From the NCBI RefSeq assembly GCF_965284335.1, contig NZ_OZ260076.1: a stretch of DNA of 64,000 nucleotides; one strand, 5' to 3'. Below are positions 1 through 8,829 of this stretch, one piece after another. Origin of the DNA: Tabrizicola_A sp965284335. Lineage in GTDB: Bacteria > Pseudomonadota > Alphaproteobacteria > Rhodobacterales > Rhodobacteraceae. Positions within the stretch are counted from its first letter, which is position 1, and each line of letters opens with the position of its first letter. Under the pieces are notes generated by a model. The model did no database searches and had not been told where the DNA came from. It worked only from the letters and a program-made list of their open reading frames with translations. A program made the translations under genes and the position numbers.

Positions 1-858
1 CGCGTCAAAGATGGTGAACAGCTGCGCGCGGGCGGCACCGTCGTTCCATTCGCGGTCCAGTTTGAAAAGGTCCAGCAGCGTGTTCACCGCTCCCTCGACA
101 TCCCCCGAGGCGTGCAGCGCTGTGGCCAGATCAAACATCACCTGAGGGTTGGCTGGATCTTTGGCCAAAGCCGCCCGCAGCTCATCGACCGGACCGGCCT
201 TGGCCGCCTGACGGGCCAATTCGATCTGGGCGCGCGCCGCCTCAACCTCTTTGGATTTGGCCACTTCGGGCGTGGCGGCATTGGCCAGAGCTTCGGCCTG
301 ATCCAGATCGTCCATCGCCAGATGCGCGCGGATCAAGCCGCCATAGGCGGCGGCATTGGCCGGATCTTCCTCAAGGATTGCCGCAAAGGTTTCGGCGGCA
401 TCGGCCGCGGCCCCTTCGGTCAACATCTCTTCAGCGGCGGCCAGCGCGTCGGCCAAACCTCCATCGGCGCTGCTGCCTCCCAACTTGGCCAAACCTTCGA
501 TAAACTTTTTGATCTCCGACCCCGGAATCGCCCCTTGAAAACCATCGACCGGCTGACCGTTGAAAAAGGCATACACCGTAGGGATCGATTGAATCCGCAA
601 TTGCCCAGCCAACATCTGATTTTCATCAACGTTGATCTTGACCATGCGAACAGCGCCCTTGGCGGCGGTCACCGCAGCCTCGAGCGCCGGGCCAAGCGTT
701 TTGCACGGACCACACCAAGGTGCCCAGAAGTCCACGATAACAGGAACCGTCTTTGACGGCTCGATCACGTCTTGCAAGAAGCTCAGTTCATTGCCGTCTT
801 TGATCAGGTCGGCCGAAGATGGGGTGTCGGGGGCGCCAAAGCCTTGAGTGCCGAACAT
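1..858 (-). CDS. Thioredoxin-fold co-chaperone, CnoX/YbbN type (partial, C-terminus cut by window edge)
   Basis: The reading frame starts at ATG 858 and stays open to position 1, giving 286 residues with the C-terminal end missing. The N-terminal half is a thioredoxin domain with the motif DFWAPWCGPCKTLGPAL, so both active-site cysteines (CGPC) are present, followed by the cis-proline segment QSIPTVYAFFNG. After about residue 115 the protein turns into alanine-rich helical repeats (TPR-like, e.g. AAETFAAILEEDP, RAALAKDPANP). That architecture is typical of CnoX/YbbN, which combines redox protection with holdase activity and hands clients to GroEL. Alphaproteobacterial members are usually about 300 residues, so little is missing. 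The gene stands alone, divergent from the SGNH hydrolase. Family assignment is secure; the exact chaperone role is inferred from the family. Confidence 0.88.
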   Translation of the reverse strand, partial: MFGTQGFGAPDTPSSADLIKDGNELSFLQDVIEPSKTVPVIVDFWAPWCGPCKTLGPALEAAVTAAKGAVRMVKINVDENQMLAGQLRIQSIPTVYAFFNGQPVDGFQGAIPGSEIKKFIEGLAKLGGSSADGGLADALAAAEEMLTEGAAADAAETFAAILEEDPANAAAYGGLIRAHLAMDDLDQAEALANAATPEVAKSKEVEAARAQIELARQAAKAGPVDELRAALAKDPANPQVMFDLATALHASGDVEGAVNTLLDLFKLDREWNDGAARAQLFTIFDA

Positions 859-1008
859 ATCTATCCTCATGGGAAATCATTCGGCCTCTATATGCGCCGC
901 TTGGGCGCGGATTTGAAGAGGGGCCGAACCGGAACTGCCGCTTTACCCGATGTGCCTGACACCCTAGCCTGCGGCCAGATCAAGCGCGGGGATGGGCGGG
1001 GGGATGGC

Positions 1009-1641
1009 ATGACGGTGATCTTGTGCTTTGGCGACAGCAATACGCATGGCACGCCGCCCATGCGCGCGGCGGGCGAATATGGACGCTTTGGGCCAGATAT
1101 TCGCTGGCCCTGTCGCATGGCCCGCACCTTGGGCTGGGAGCTTGTCGAAGAAGGTCTTCCGGGGCGCACCGCACATCTTCCCGATCCCGTAATGGGGGCA
1201 CATATGGATGGCTGCGAGGGGCTGAAAATTGCCCTGCAAAGCCATGGGCCGATTCATTGGCTCGTCATCATGCTGGGGACGAACGACGTAAAGGCCCGCT
1301 TTGGGGCCAGCCCGGAGCTGGTCACAGGCGGCATTGCCGCTCTTTTGGACATAGCCCAGTCGCCTGAAATGCAGGCTCGCCACGGCGGGTTTCGGGTGAT
1401 GTTGATCTGCCCACCCCCGGTGCTAGAGCAAGGCCCGATTGCCGATCAGTTTTTCGGTGCGCGCCTGCGGTCTTTGGCCTTGCCGCCGCTTTACAAGGCC
1501 TTGGCCACCGCACGCGGCGTGGCCTTTCTGGATGCCGGGCAGGTCATTTCGGTCAGCCCGCAAGACGGTGTGCATTTCGAAGCAAGCGCGCATGCAGTTT
1601 TGGCAGATGCGATTGCCGCCGCCCTACGGGCCGAGATGTGA
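1009..1641 (+). CDS. SGNH/GDSL-family hydrolase (arylesterase-like)
   Basis: The 210-residue protein begins MTVILCFGDSNTHG, in which the nucleophile serine lies in block I (GDSN). Block III is seen as MLGTNDVK (asparagine of the oxyanion hole) and block V as DGVHFE near the C-terminus, giving the Asp-x-x-His pair. The frame is open further upstream, but residues before ATG 1009 have no family features and would overlap the divergent promoter, so this start was chosen. Such enzymes hydrolyse esters, including acetyl groups on sugars. Substrate is not predictable; its position beside polysaccharide genes makes a carbohydrate esterase role possible but unproven. No signal peptide is visible, so it is probably cytoplasmic. 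The 3' end overlaps the convergent glycosyltransferase by 18 bp. Confidence 0.88.
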   Translation: MTVILCFGDSNTHGTPPMRAAGEYGRFGPDIRWPCRMARTLGWELVEEGLPGRTAHLPDPVMGAHMDGCEGLKIALQSHGPIHWLVIMLGTNDVKARFGASPELVTGGIAALLDIAQSPEMQARHGGFRVMLICPPPVLEQGPIADQFFGARLRSLALPPLYKALATARGVAFLDAGQVISVSPQDGVHFEASAHAVLADAIAAALRAEM

Positions 1642-2391
1642 CCAGCCGCAACGCGCGGCCAAATCCTCAACCGGGTGCTCGGTGCCGATGGCCATTGCTT
1701 CGCGAAAGCCTGCCGTGCGCCGATTTCGCCAACGGTCTCGCATGAGGTGCAGGCCCGAACGGCTGATCTTGGTGATCGGGGTGCGCAAGGGCAGTGCGGC
1801 CGCCCATTTGCGCTGCATGAAGCGATAGGCCGCGTCGAAATCAGCCCCAAGTGCCCCATGATACCGATCATTGTGAATGCAAGGCAGCGCCCCTGCATAG
1901 GCCCCCTGCCCTGCTGCGCGGGCGCTTTGCACAATGTCGGTGCCGTACATGTGCCAGCCCGGCAGCCCTTCATCAAAACGCAGACCCGAGTCACGGCGCA
2001 GTACGATCAGCAATTCATCTAAGGATTGCACCGGCATCGGCGCCATGGGCACGCGCCCCACGATCATCCCTAACGACGAGGACCAGACAGGCCCGATATG
2101 CGCCCCATCCATCCCGATGCCAAAACTGCCGAACACGGCCCAATCATCGGGCAGTTCGGCCAGCCGCGCGGCCAAAAGGGTCTCCCAACCCGAGGGCAGG
2201 TAGACATCATGATGGGCAAAGACCACCACCGGGGCGGTGGTGGCATCCAGCGCGCGGTTATAGGCAATCGCAGCCGAGGGCGCATTTGATTCAATATGTA
2301 AGGATTGGGTGGCCAAAAGCGGCGAGCGGCCAAGATTGGCCGATAGGATCGTGGGCGAATGGCTGGCGCAGGCAATGACAAAGCTGCTCAT
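1624..2391 (-). CDS. Glycosyltransferase-like protein (GT-A, family 2-like)
   Basis: This 255-residue protein opens with a short beta-strand (SSFVIACASH) and has the segment VVVFAHHDVYLPSGW. It resembles the HDDV-type nucleotide-sugar/metal site of small GT2-like enzymes (Glyco_tranf_2_5 type). A later EGLPGWHMYGTDIV stretch is typical of the acceptor side of the same fold. The C-terminal 50 residues are basic and arginine-rich. The ATG at 2391 overlaps the stop of the upstream glycosyltransferase by 4 bp, so the two are co-transcribed and translationally coupled. It probably adds a sugar to a surface polysaccharide; donor and acceptor are unknown. It could also act on another cell-surface glycan. 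Confidence 0.75.
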   Translation of the reverse strand: MSSFVIACASHSPTILSANLGRSPLLATQSLHIESNAPSAAIAYNRALDATTAPVVVFAHHDVYLPSGWETLLAARLAELPDDWAVFGSFGIGMDGAHIGPVWSSSLGMIVGRVPMAPMPVQSLDELLIVLRRDSGLRFDEGLPGWHMYGTDIVQSARAAGQGAYAGALPCIHNDRYHGALGADFDAAYRFMQRKWAAALPLRTPITKISRSGLHLMRDRWRNRRTAGFREAMAIGTEHPVEDLAARCGWSHLGP

Positions 2392-3623
2392 GGGGCAGCC
2401 TCGCGGAAATGGGTGACAAGCAGGCTGGCCAAATGGTCGATGTCATGGCGCTCCATGACCCGGGCCCGCGCGGCACGACCCATCTCGGCCAAACGCTCGG
2501 GCGGCATTTGTGACAAGGCGTGAATGGCGGTTGCCAAAGCCATGGCGTCGCCTGCGGGCACCGTCCAGCCCGCATCGCGGTTGACCAGTTCCGGCACCCC
2601 CGCAATCGCAGTGGCAATCACCGGGCGACCATTGGCCATCGCCTCCATCAAGACCATGGGCAGTCCCTCGGCAAAGGACGGCAAAACCAGCGCCTGCGCA
2701 GCATCCAGCGCCTTTCTGACCCCGGCCTCATCCTGCCAACCCGTCAGAGTGATGCGTGGCCCAAGCCCGTATGTGTCGATTAGGCTTTTGATTTGGCCGC
2801 GCAGCTGACCATCGCCCACCAGCGTCAAGCGCAAATCGGGCAAAGTGGGGGCGGCAATCGCCATCGCCTCGACCAACAGGCCAAATCCCTTTTGCGCCGA
2901 CAATCGACCGATGGCCACAAGGTGCGGCCCGCCTTGCGGCAATGGCACAGGGTCAGGAAAGCGATCAGGCTCTATCCCGCAATGCACAACCTTGATCTTG
3001 CCCCAATGATCTGGCCCGACCCAGCGGCACAGCTGGCTGCGGCCAAAAGACGAAATCGCCACCACAACATCTGCCAATTCGATCTTTTCACGCAAAGAAA
3101 ACGCGAAGGGCGCGTCAAACTCTTCCGGTCCATGGACCGTAAAGCTGTAGCGCGGGCCGCCAAGGCTGCGCGCCAAAAGTGCCACAGTGGCCGAGTTGGT
3201 GCCAAAATGGGCGTGCAGATGCGAAATGCCCAAATCTCGGCAGCGCCGGGCGATATAGGCCGCCTCAACCAGATAGATCATATGGCGCAACCGACCGCCG
3301 GTGCCAGAGGGCCCGCCCGCCCCACGCGCGCCCATGGCCAAGGCCCGGCCCAGCGCCACCAGACTGCGCGCGGGATGGGTCGCAAACCACGCAAGCGCCG
3401 TGCCAATCAGCCGCCCCAGCCCCATTTCCAGCACATGTTCGGTGCGATAATCTTCCGCAATATCGCCAGCATCCACCAACGCATCACGATCTGAGCGCAT
3501 CGCAAAGCGGTGCACCGAGACAGCGATCCGTTCCAAAGCCTGAATCTCTCGCCGAATGAAGGTGTGCGAGGCGCGGGGATAGGTATTGACCAGATAAGCA
3601 AGTTTCACATGGCACCAAGGCAT
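2388..3623 (-). CDS. Glycosyltransferase family 4 (GT-B fold)
   Basis: Read from ATG 3623, the product has 411 residues. The N-terminal domain starts VKLAYLVNTYPRASHTFIRREI, a form common in colanic-acid type WcaL/EpsD enzymes. The C-terminal half carries the GT4 signature: GRLSAQKGFGLLVEAMAIA, then LVLPSFAEGLPMVLMEAMANGRPVIAT with the E-x7-E pattern that binds the nucleotide-sugar. The ORF stays open to 3728, but those residues are unlike the family and run into the divergent gene's leader. GTG 3608 is another possible start. Retaining GT4 enzymes transfer sugars such as rhamnose, glucose or mannose to lipid-linked or glycan acceptors in the cytoplasm. First gene of a two-gene minus-strand unit. 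Confidence 0.9.
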   Translation of the reverse strand: MPWCHVKLAYLVNTYPRASHTFIRREIQALERIAVSVHRFAMRSDRDALVDAGDIAEDYRTEHVLEMGLGRLIGTALAWFATHPARSLVALGRALAMGARGAGGPSGTGGRLRHMIYLVEAAYIARRCRDLGISHLHAHFGTNSATVALLARSLGGPRYSFTVHGPEEFDAPFAFSLREKIELADVVVAISSFGRSQLCRWVGPDHWGKIKVVHCGIEPDRFPDPVPLPQGGPHLVAIGRLSAQKGFGLLVEAMAIAAPTLPDLRLTLVGDGQLRGQIKSLIDTYGLGPRITLTGWQDEAGVRKALDAAQALVLPSFAEGLPMVLMEAMANGRPVIATAIAGVPELVNRDAGWTVPAGDAMALATAIHALSQMPPERLAEMGRAARARVMERHDIDHLASLLVTHFREAAP

Positions 3624-3800
3624 TTTCTTGAAAAGAGCTAATGGCAGCTTGCGGCAAGACTGTGGCCAAATCACTAACAAATCCGGTTTTCTGCCCTGAA
3701 AACTGACGAAAGACCTGTCATGCAGCATCCGCAGAGACGGGAAGAATTGCCCAGTTTTCCCGCTTTTGTTTTTGTCTTATGCCGCGATAAGTTGCGTCAA

Positions 3801-5144
3801 ATGCATTCTGAATCACCTAAGCCTTTGCCAAACCTCTTTCAGCGCGCCTTGACCGGATCGATGCTGACGGCTGGGTCTTATGCGGCCACCCAGGCGCTGC
3901 GGCTGGCCTCGAACCTGATTCTCACGCGGCTTTTGTTTCCCGAAGCCTTTGGCATCATGGCGCTGGTGTCTGTCGTGCTGGTGGGTTTGTCGATGTTTTC
4001 CGATATGGGGATCGGCCCAGCCATCAGTCAGCACCGCAGAGGCGACGAACCGGCTTTTTTGGATACAGCCTTTACTTTGGATGTGGCACGCGGCGTGGTC
4101 TTGTGGCTGATGACCTGCGCATTGGCTTGGCCTGCCGCGAAACTTTATGACGCGCCTGAATTGCTGCAACTTTTGCCGGCAGCAGGGCTAACGTTGTTGA
4201 TTGCGGGCTTTAATCCGACGCGCATCGACACGGCCAACCGACATCTGTTGTTGGTTCGCGTTACCTTGTTGGATCTGGCCGCGCAAGTTCTAGGGCTTTT
4301 GGCCATGATCGCTTTGGCATTGGCGCTGCAATCGGTCTGGGCGCTGGTTTTGGGCGCGATCATTGGATCTTTGGCCAAGCTGATCATCATGACCCTATGG
4401 CTACCGGGCCGCCAGAACCGCTTTCATTGGAATGCCGAGGCGGGTCGAGATCTTATTCATTTCGGCAAGTGGATCTTCCTGTCCACCGCCTGCGGCTTTT
4501 TGTTGTCCCAAGGCGACAAGGCGATCTTCGGCGCCTATCTCAGCAAGACCGATTTGGGGATCTATAACATCGGCTGGTTTCTGGCATCCTTTCCAATCTT
4601 GCTGGCCGGTGCGGTGACGGGGCGCGTGTTGATCCCGCTGTATCGCGATCAACACCCCGCCCAATCTCATGAGAATGCCCGGAAACTTCGGAAGTTCCGC
4701 TTTGCGATATCAGGCGGCACTTTGCTGTTGCTCGCGGTGCTGGGCGTGGCGGGGGTGCCCTTGGTTGGGGTGCTTTATGATGCGCGCTATCAGGCGGCGG
4801 GGCTGGTGGTTGTGATCATGGCTATGGTTCAAATGCCAGCGGTCATTGGCATGACCTATGACCAATCTGCACTGGCCGCCGGCGACTCGCGCAGTTATTT
4901 CCTTTTGATGGCCCTGAAAGCGGCGGTGCAAACGCTGGCGTTTTTCATCGGCATAGAAACGGCAGGTTTGTGGGGCGCCTTGACCGCGCAGGCGGTTGCG
5001 CTGATCGCGGTGCATCCAGCTATCGCATGGCTGGCGCATAGAAACCGAGCTTGGGACGCGCTGCATGATGCCATCTTTTTCGCGATGGCAGCCGGGTTTG
5101 CGGCGCTGATCTTATGGGTCAATCACGCCACTCTGGGCCTGTGA
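3801..5144 (+). CDS. Lipopolysaccharide/oligosaccharide flippase (MOP superfamily, Wzx-like)
   Basis: From ATG 3801 the protein has 447 residues and about 12 hydrophobic segments. It shows the family hallmarks: an N-terminal GSMLTAGSYAATQALRLASN helix, LVSVVLVGLSMFSDMGIGPAI, and the DKAIFGAYLSKTDLGIYNIG region between the two halves. These proteins move lipid-linked oligosaccharide repeats across the inner membrane in Wzx/Wzy-type or related export. The frame extends 27 codons upstream, but those residues are polar and lack family features. The gene is divergent from the GT4 gene with about 180 bp between the two starts. It precedes the rhamnose cassette, and together they suggest an undecaprenyl-linked heteropolysaccharide containing rhamnose. 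Confidence 0.88.
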   Translation: MHSESPKPLPNLFQRALTGSMLTAGSYAATQALRLASNLILTRLLFPEAFGIMALVSVVLVGLSMFSDMGIGPAISQHRRGDEPAFLDTAFTLDVARGVVLWLMTCALAWPAAKLYDAPELLQLLPAAGLTLLIAGFNPTRIDTANRHLLLVRVTLLDLAAQVLGLLAMIALALALQSVWALVLGAIIGSLAKLIIMTLWLPGRQNRFHWNAEAGRDLIHFGKWIFLSTACGFLLSQGDKAIFGAYLSKTDLGIYNIGWFLASFPILLAGAVTGRVLIPLYRDQHPAQSHENARKLRKFRFAISGGTLLLLAVLGVAGVPLVGVLYDARYQAAGLVVVIMAMVQMPAVIGMTYDQSALAAGDSRSYFLLMALKAAVQTLAFFIGIETAGLWGALTAQAVALIAVHPAIAWLAHRNRAWDALHDAIFFAMAAGFAALILWVNHATLGL

Positions 5145-5162
5145 AATGATCCTTTGCCCCAA

Positions 5163-5195
5163 TATGGCCTGTCTGCGGCCATAGTCTTGCTTTAA
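5163..5195 (+). terminator. Possible weak terminator after flippase gene
   Basis: A 7-bp perfect stem TATGGCC/GGCCATA (5163-5169 and 5177-5183) with a 7-nt loop lies 18 bp after the flippase stop. Only a broken T-rich stretch follows it (TCTTGCTTTAACTTT). It may reduce read-through into rfbC. The T-tract is poor, so the call is tentative. Confidence 0.3.
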
Positions 5196-5235
5196 CTTTC
5201 CGACACGACTTTTTAGACTAAAGAGATTTTCAAGC

Positions 5236-5802
5236 ATGCAGATTGAACAGACCGCCCTTGCGGGGGTTGTCATCCTGACCCCGCAACGTTTCGGCGATGA
5301 CCGGGGCTGGTTTTCGGAAACCTGGAACGCGGCGCGGATGGCGGCGGCCGGTCTCGATTTCGCCTTCGTGCAGGACAATCATTCGATGTCGGGCGCAGCG
5401 GGCACGCTGCGGGGCCTGCATTACCAACGCCCGCCGCATGCTCAGGACAAGCTGGTGCGCTGCACGCGGGGCGCCATCTTCGATGTCGCGGTCGATATCC
5501 GGCGCGGCAGCCCGACCTATGGCCACTGGATCGGCGTCGATCTGACCGCCGCCAACGGCAAGCAGCTTCTGGTCCCCAAGGGTTTTCTGCACGGCTTTGT
5601 CACCCGCGCCCCCGACACCGAGGTGCAATACAAATGCACCGATCTCTACGCCCCCGACTCTGATGGCGCGATCCGCTGGGATGACCCGGCCATCGGCATC
5701 GACTGGGGGCTTTCGGCCGCCCCGATCCTCTCGGCCAAGGACGCCATCGCGCCCCTGCTGGCCGATTTCGACAGCCCCTTTGTCTGGGAGGGCGCGGAAT
5801 GA
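5236..5802 (+). CDS. rfbC: dTDP-4-dehydrorhamnose 3,5-epimerase
   Basis: RfbC/RmlC converts dTDP-4-keto-6-deoxyglucose to the 4-keto-L-rhamnose isomer. The 188-residue length is standard for the family. The cupin core is recognisable by DDRGWFSETW, the catalytic LRGLHYQ (His62), and KLVRCTRGAIFDVAVDIR. The nucleotide/sugar face is seen in LLVPKGFLHGFVT and the VQYKCTDLYAP segment with its conserved tyrosine. It starts at ATG 5236 in an AT-richer leader (5145-5235) and overlaps rfbB by 4 bp. The gene order C-B-D-A is common in proteobacterial rhamnose cassettes. From here to about 8550 the base composition is clearly more C-rich (GCC, ACC, CGC codons) than in the flippase gene before it. Confidence 0.96.
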   Translation: MQIEQTALAGVVILTPQRFGDDRGWFSETWNAARMAAAGLDFAFVQDNHSMSGAAGTLRGLHYQRPPHAQDKLVRCTRGAIFDVAVDIRRGSPTYGHWIGVDLTAANGKQLLVPKGFLHGFVTRAPDTEVQYKCTDLYAPDSDGAIRWDDPAIGIDWGLSAAPILSAKDAIAPLLADFDSPFVWEGAE

Positions 5803-6839
5803 AGATCCTTGTGACCGGAGGCGCGGGCTTCATCGGCTCGGCCGTGGTCCGGCTGGCCGTGGCGCGCGGGCATGAGGTGGTGAACCTTGATGCGCTGACC
5901 TATGCCGCCTGCCTTGAGAACGTCGGCGCCGTCTCGGGCTCGAACCTCTATTCCTTTGAACAGGCCGACATCCGCGACCGCGCCGCGCTTGACCGCATCT
6001 TTGCCACCCATCAGCCCGATGCCGTGATGCATCTGGCCGCCGAATCCCATGTCGACCGCAGCATCGACGGGCCCGGCGCCTTTATCGAAACCAACGTGAC
6101 CGGCACCTATAACATGCTGGAAGCCGCCCGCAGCCATTGGGTGGCCCGGGGGCGCCCGGACAGCTTCCGCTTTCACCACATCTCCACCGATGAGGTCTTT
6201 GGCTCGCTTGGCCCCACGGGCCAATTCACCGAAGACACGCCTTACGACCCACGCAGCCCCTATTCCGCCTCCAAGGCCGCCTCCGACCATCTGGTGCGCG
6301 CCTGGGGCGAGACCTATGGCCTGCCCGTGGTCTTGACCAATTGCTCCAACAATTACGGCCCCTTCCACTTTCCCGAAAAGTTGATCCCGGTGGTCATCCT
6401 GAACGCGCTTCAGGGCAAGCCCATCCCGGTCTACGGCGCGGGCGAGAATGTGCGCGACTGGCTTTATGTCGAAGATCACGCCGACGCCCTCCTTTTGGTT
6501 CTGGAAAAGGGCGCCATCGGTCGCAGCTACAACATCGGCGGCGAGAATGAGCGGCGCAACATCGACCTTGTCCGCACGATCTGCGCGATCCTTGACCGCA
6601 AGCGGCCAAAGGCGGGCTCCTATGCCGACCAGATCACCTTTGTCACCGACCGCCCCGGTCATGACGCGCGCTATGCCATTGATCCCAGCCGCATCCGCAA
6701 GGAACTCGGCTGGCGGCCCTCGGTGACGGTCGAAGAGGGGCTTGAACGCACCGTTCAATGGTATCTCGACAACGAGGCCTGGTGGAAACCCCTGCAGGCC
6801 CGCGCCGGTGTCGGCGTGCGGCTGGGGGTTGCGACATGA
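5799..6839 (+). CDS. rfbB: dTDP-glucose 4,6-dehydratase
   Basis: RfbB/RmlB makes dTDP-4-keto-6-deoxy-D-glucose from dTDP-glucose using bound NAD. The 346-residue extended SDR starts with the Rossmann glycine motif GGAGFIGS (residues 7-14). It carries HLAAESHVDRSIDGP and the STDEVFGSLG segment with the threonine-aspartate-glutamate triad of dehydratases. The catalytic YSASKAASDHLV (Tyr-x3-Lys) and TNCSNNYGPFHFPEKLIP follow. All catalytic residues expected of the family are present. The start codon overlaps the rfbC stop and the stop overlaps the rfbD start (ATGA), so the cassette is translationally coupled. Confidence 0.97.
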   Translation: MKILVTGGAGFIGSAVVRLAVARGHEVVNLDALTYAACLENVGAVSGSNLYSFEQADIRDRAALDRIFATHQPDAVMHLAAESHVDRSIDGPGAFIETNVTGTYNMLEAARSHWVARGRPDSFRFHHISTDEVFGSLGPTGQFTEDTPYDPRSPYSASKAASDHLVRAWGETYGLPVVLTNCSNNYGPFHFPEKLIPVVILNALQGKPIPVYGAGENVRDWLYVEDHADALLLVLEKGAIGRSYNIGGENERRNIDLVRTICAILDRKRPKAGSYADQITFVTDRPGHDARYAIDPSRIRKELGWRPSVTVEEGLERTVQWYLDNEAWWKPLQARAGVGVRLGVAT

Positions 6840-7690
6840 GGGTTCTCGTCTTTGGCCAGACCGGACAGGTCGCGCGCGAACTCGCGCGCCGCGTGCCACC
6901 GGGCGTCAGCGCCCGCTTCCTTGGCCGGGCCGAGGCCGATCTGATGGACTCCGCCGCCTGCGCCGCCGCGATTGTCGGTTGTGACGCGGTCATCAACGCC
7001 GCCGCCTGGACCGCCGTCGACAAGGCCGAGGCCGAGGAAGCTGCCGCAACCGTGGTGAACGGCGCGGCCCCCACAGCCATGGCGCAGCGCTGCGCCGAAC
7101 TGGGTCTGCCCTTTCTCCATATCTCTACCGATTACGTCTTTGACGGCACCGGCGAGACCCCCTTCCGCCCCGACCATCCCACCGCCCCCCTTGGCGCCTA
7201 TGGCCGCTCCAAACTGGCGGGCGAACAGGGCGTGCAGGCGGCAGGCGGCAAGACCCTGATCCTGCGGACAAGCTGGGTCGTCTCGGCCCATGGCACGAAT
7301 TTTGTGAAAACCATGCTGCGCCTTGGGGCCACGCGCGACAGCCTCACCGTGGTCGCCGACCAGATCGGCGGACCAACCCCGGCCGCCGCCATCGCCGATG
7401 CGCTTTACACCGCCGCCGCCGCCATGACCCAAGGCGCGCCCGGCGGGGTGCATCACTTTGCAGGTGCCCCCGACACCTCATGGGCGGGCTTTGCGAAGCT
7501 GATCATGGCTCGCGCCGGGCTTGCCTGCCAGATCACCGACATCCCCTCCTCGGCCTACCCCACCCTGGCCCGCCGCCCGCTCAATTCGCGGCTGGACTGC
7601 ACAAGCTTTACCGCCGCTTACGGCACCCCGCGCCCCGATTGGCGGGCAGGTCTGGACGATATCTTGCAGGAGCTTTCCCATGCAGCGTAA
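6836..7690 (+). CDS. rfbD: dTDP-4-dehydrorhamnose reductase
   Basis: RfbD/RmlD performs the last step, NAD(P)H reduction to dTDP-L-rhamnose. From ATG 6836 (within ATGA of the rfbB stop) it is 284 residues, the usual size. Motifs seen: MRVLVFGQTGQVARELA (glycine-rich dinucleotide site), INAAAWTAVDKAE, HISTDYVFDGTGETPF, and the catalytic tyrosine/lysine in GAYGRSKLAGE. The RTSWVVS and ADQIGGPTPA stretches that close the sugar site are intact. An in-frame upstream ATG at 6758 exists inside rfbB but would add 26 residues ahead of the Rossmann strand and is rejected. Confidence 0.96.
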   Translation: MRVLVFGQTGQVARELARRVPPGVSARFLGRAEADLMDSAACAAAIVGCDAVINAAAWTAVDKAEAEEAAATVVNGAAPTAMAQRCAELGLPFLHISTDYVFDGTGETPFRPDHPTAPLGAYGRSKLAGEQGVQAAGGKTLILRTSWVVSAHGTNFVKTMLRLGATRDSLTVVADQIGGPTPAAAIADALYTAAAAMTQGAPGGVHHFAGAPDTSWAGFAKLIMARAGLACQITDIPSSAYPTLARRPLNSRLDCTSFTAAYGTPRPDWRAGLDDILQELSHAA

Positions 7691-8552
7691 AGGCATCATC
7701 CTCGCCGGCGGCTCCGGCACCCGGCTCTGGCCCATCACCATGGGCGTCTCGAAACAGCTCTTGCCGATCTATGACAAGCCGATGGTCTATTACCCCCTCT
7801 CGGTCCTCATGCTGGCGGGAATCCGCGAAATCGCCATCATCACCACCCCCGAGGATCAGCCCCAGTTCCAGCGCCTTCTGGGTGATGGCAGCCAATGGGG
7901 CGTCGCGCTGACATGGATCGTGCAGCCCTCGCCCGACGGGCTGGCGCAGGCCTATCTTCTGGCGAAGGATTTCCTGAATGGCGCGCCCTCGGCCATGGTT
8001 CTGGGCGACAACATCTTCTTCGGCCACGGCCTGCCCGAAATCCTTGCGAGCGCCGCCGCGCGACCCAATGGCGGCACGGTCTTTGGCTACCGCGTCGCCG
8101 ATCCTGAACGCTATGGCGTGGTGGATTTCGACCGTGACGGCACCGTCAAGGCCATCATCGAAAAGCCCGAACGCCCGCCATCGAACTTTGCCGTGACGGG
8201 CCTTTACTTCCTTGACGGGCGCGCGCCTGATCTGGCCGCCCGCGTCAAACCCTCGCCGCGCGGCGAGCTGGAGATCGTCGATCTTCTGGAATTTTACCGC
8301 GCCGAAGGCAGCTTGCAGGTGGAAAAGATGGGCCGCGGCTTTGCATGGCTTGATACCGGCACCCATGGCAGCCTTCTCGATGCCGGAAACTTCGTGCGCA
8401 CCCTGACCGAACGGCAGGGCCAGCAGGTCGGTTGCCCCGATGAAATCGCCTACCGGCTGGGCTGGATCAGCGCCGCCGATCTGGCCGCCCGCGCCGAGAT
8501 TTTCCGCAAGAACGACTATGGCCGCTATCTGGCAGCAGTTTTGCTGGACTAA
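7680..8552 (+). CDS. rfbA: Glucose-1-phosphate thymidylyltransferase
   Basis: RfbA/RmlA couples dTTP and glucose-1-phosphate to dTDP-glucose, the entry step of the rhamnose pathway. From ATG 7680 the 290-residue product begins QRKGIILAGGSGTRLWPIT, the nucleotidyltransferase signature, followed by SKQLLPIYDKPMVYYPLS. Product-binding motifs VLGDNIFFGHG, EKPERPPSNFAVTGLYF and the Mg-binding FAWLDTGTH are present. The start overlaps the last 11 bp of rfbD. RmlA is normally feedback-inhibited by dTDP-L-rhamnose. It is the last gene of the cassette. Confidence 0.97.
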   Translation: MQRKGIILAGGSGTRLWPITMGVSKQLLPIYDKPMVYYPLSVLMLAGIREIAIITTPEDQPQFQRLLGDGSQWGVALTWIVQPSPDGLAQAYLLAKDFLNGAPSAMVLGDNIFFGHGLPEILASAAARPNGGTVFGYRVADPERYGVVDFDRDGTVKAIIEKPERPPSNFAVTGLYFLDGRAPDLAARVKPSPRGELEIVDLLEFYRAEGSLQVEKMGRGFAWLDTGTHGSLLDAGNFVRTLTERQGQQVGCPDEIAYRLGWISAADLAARAEIFRKNDYGRYLAAVLLD

Positions 8553-8637
8553 CGCTGCGGCTTGCTCCGATTTGCTGCGAATTGTTGCGATTTTTCACTG
8601 GTATTGTTTCCAGATCCTGCAAATATCAGGATGTGAG

Positions 8638-8829
8638 ATGGTGGATGAGGCGGCAATGCTGGCAGGTTTGATGGTTTCTGCAGTGACAGGCGGCCTTGCG
8701 GGTTTGGCTTTTGCCTTGTCACATGACCGCGGGCTTTTTCAGGCACTGCTCTCTTATCAAATCGGCGGGTTGGTGGCTGCAATGGCGTTTCTGGCCCTGT
8801 GTTATCCGGCTGCTGCGCGGCGCAGCTAA
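8638..8829 (+). CDS. Small putative membrane protein (63 residues)
   Basis: ATG 8638 is preceded by an AGGATGTGAG ribosome-binding stretch and opens a 63-residue frame. Two hydrophobic, glycine/alanine-rich segments are seen: MLAGLMVSAVTGGLAGLAFAL (about residues 7-27) and IGGLVAAMAFLALCY (about residues 42-56). A short polar loop with HDRG lies between them, and the tail is basic (AARRS). That is the pattern of a two-helix inner-membrane microprotein. It lies between rfbA and the exoY-like gene in more AT-rich DNA than the rfb cassette. No family is recognised. It might be a polysaccharide accessory protein, but position is the only support. Confidence 0.5.
   Translation: MVDEAAMLAGLMVSAVTGGLAGLAFALSHDRGLFQALLSYQIGGLVAAMAFLALCYPAAARRS

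Noticed and set aside
112..756. Plus-strand 214-residue open frame
   Set aside because: It lies wholly inside the thioredoxin-fold gene on the other strand, whose motifs are clear; no family features of its own.
3720..3800. Upstream extension of the flippase frame
   Set aside because: The 27 extra residues overlap the divergent gene's leader, are not hydrophobic or conserved in type, and lack a ribosome-binding site.
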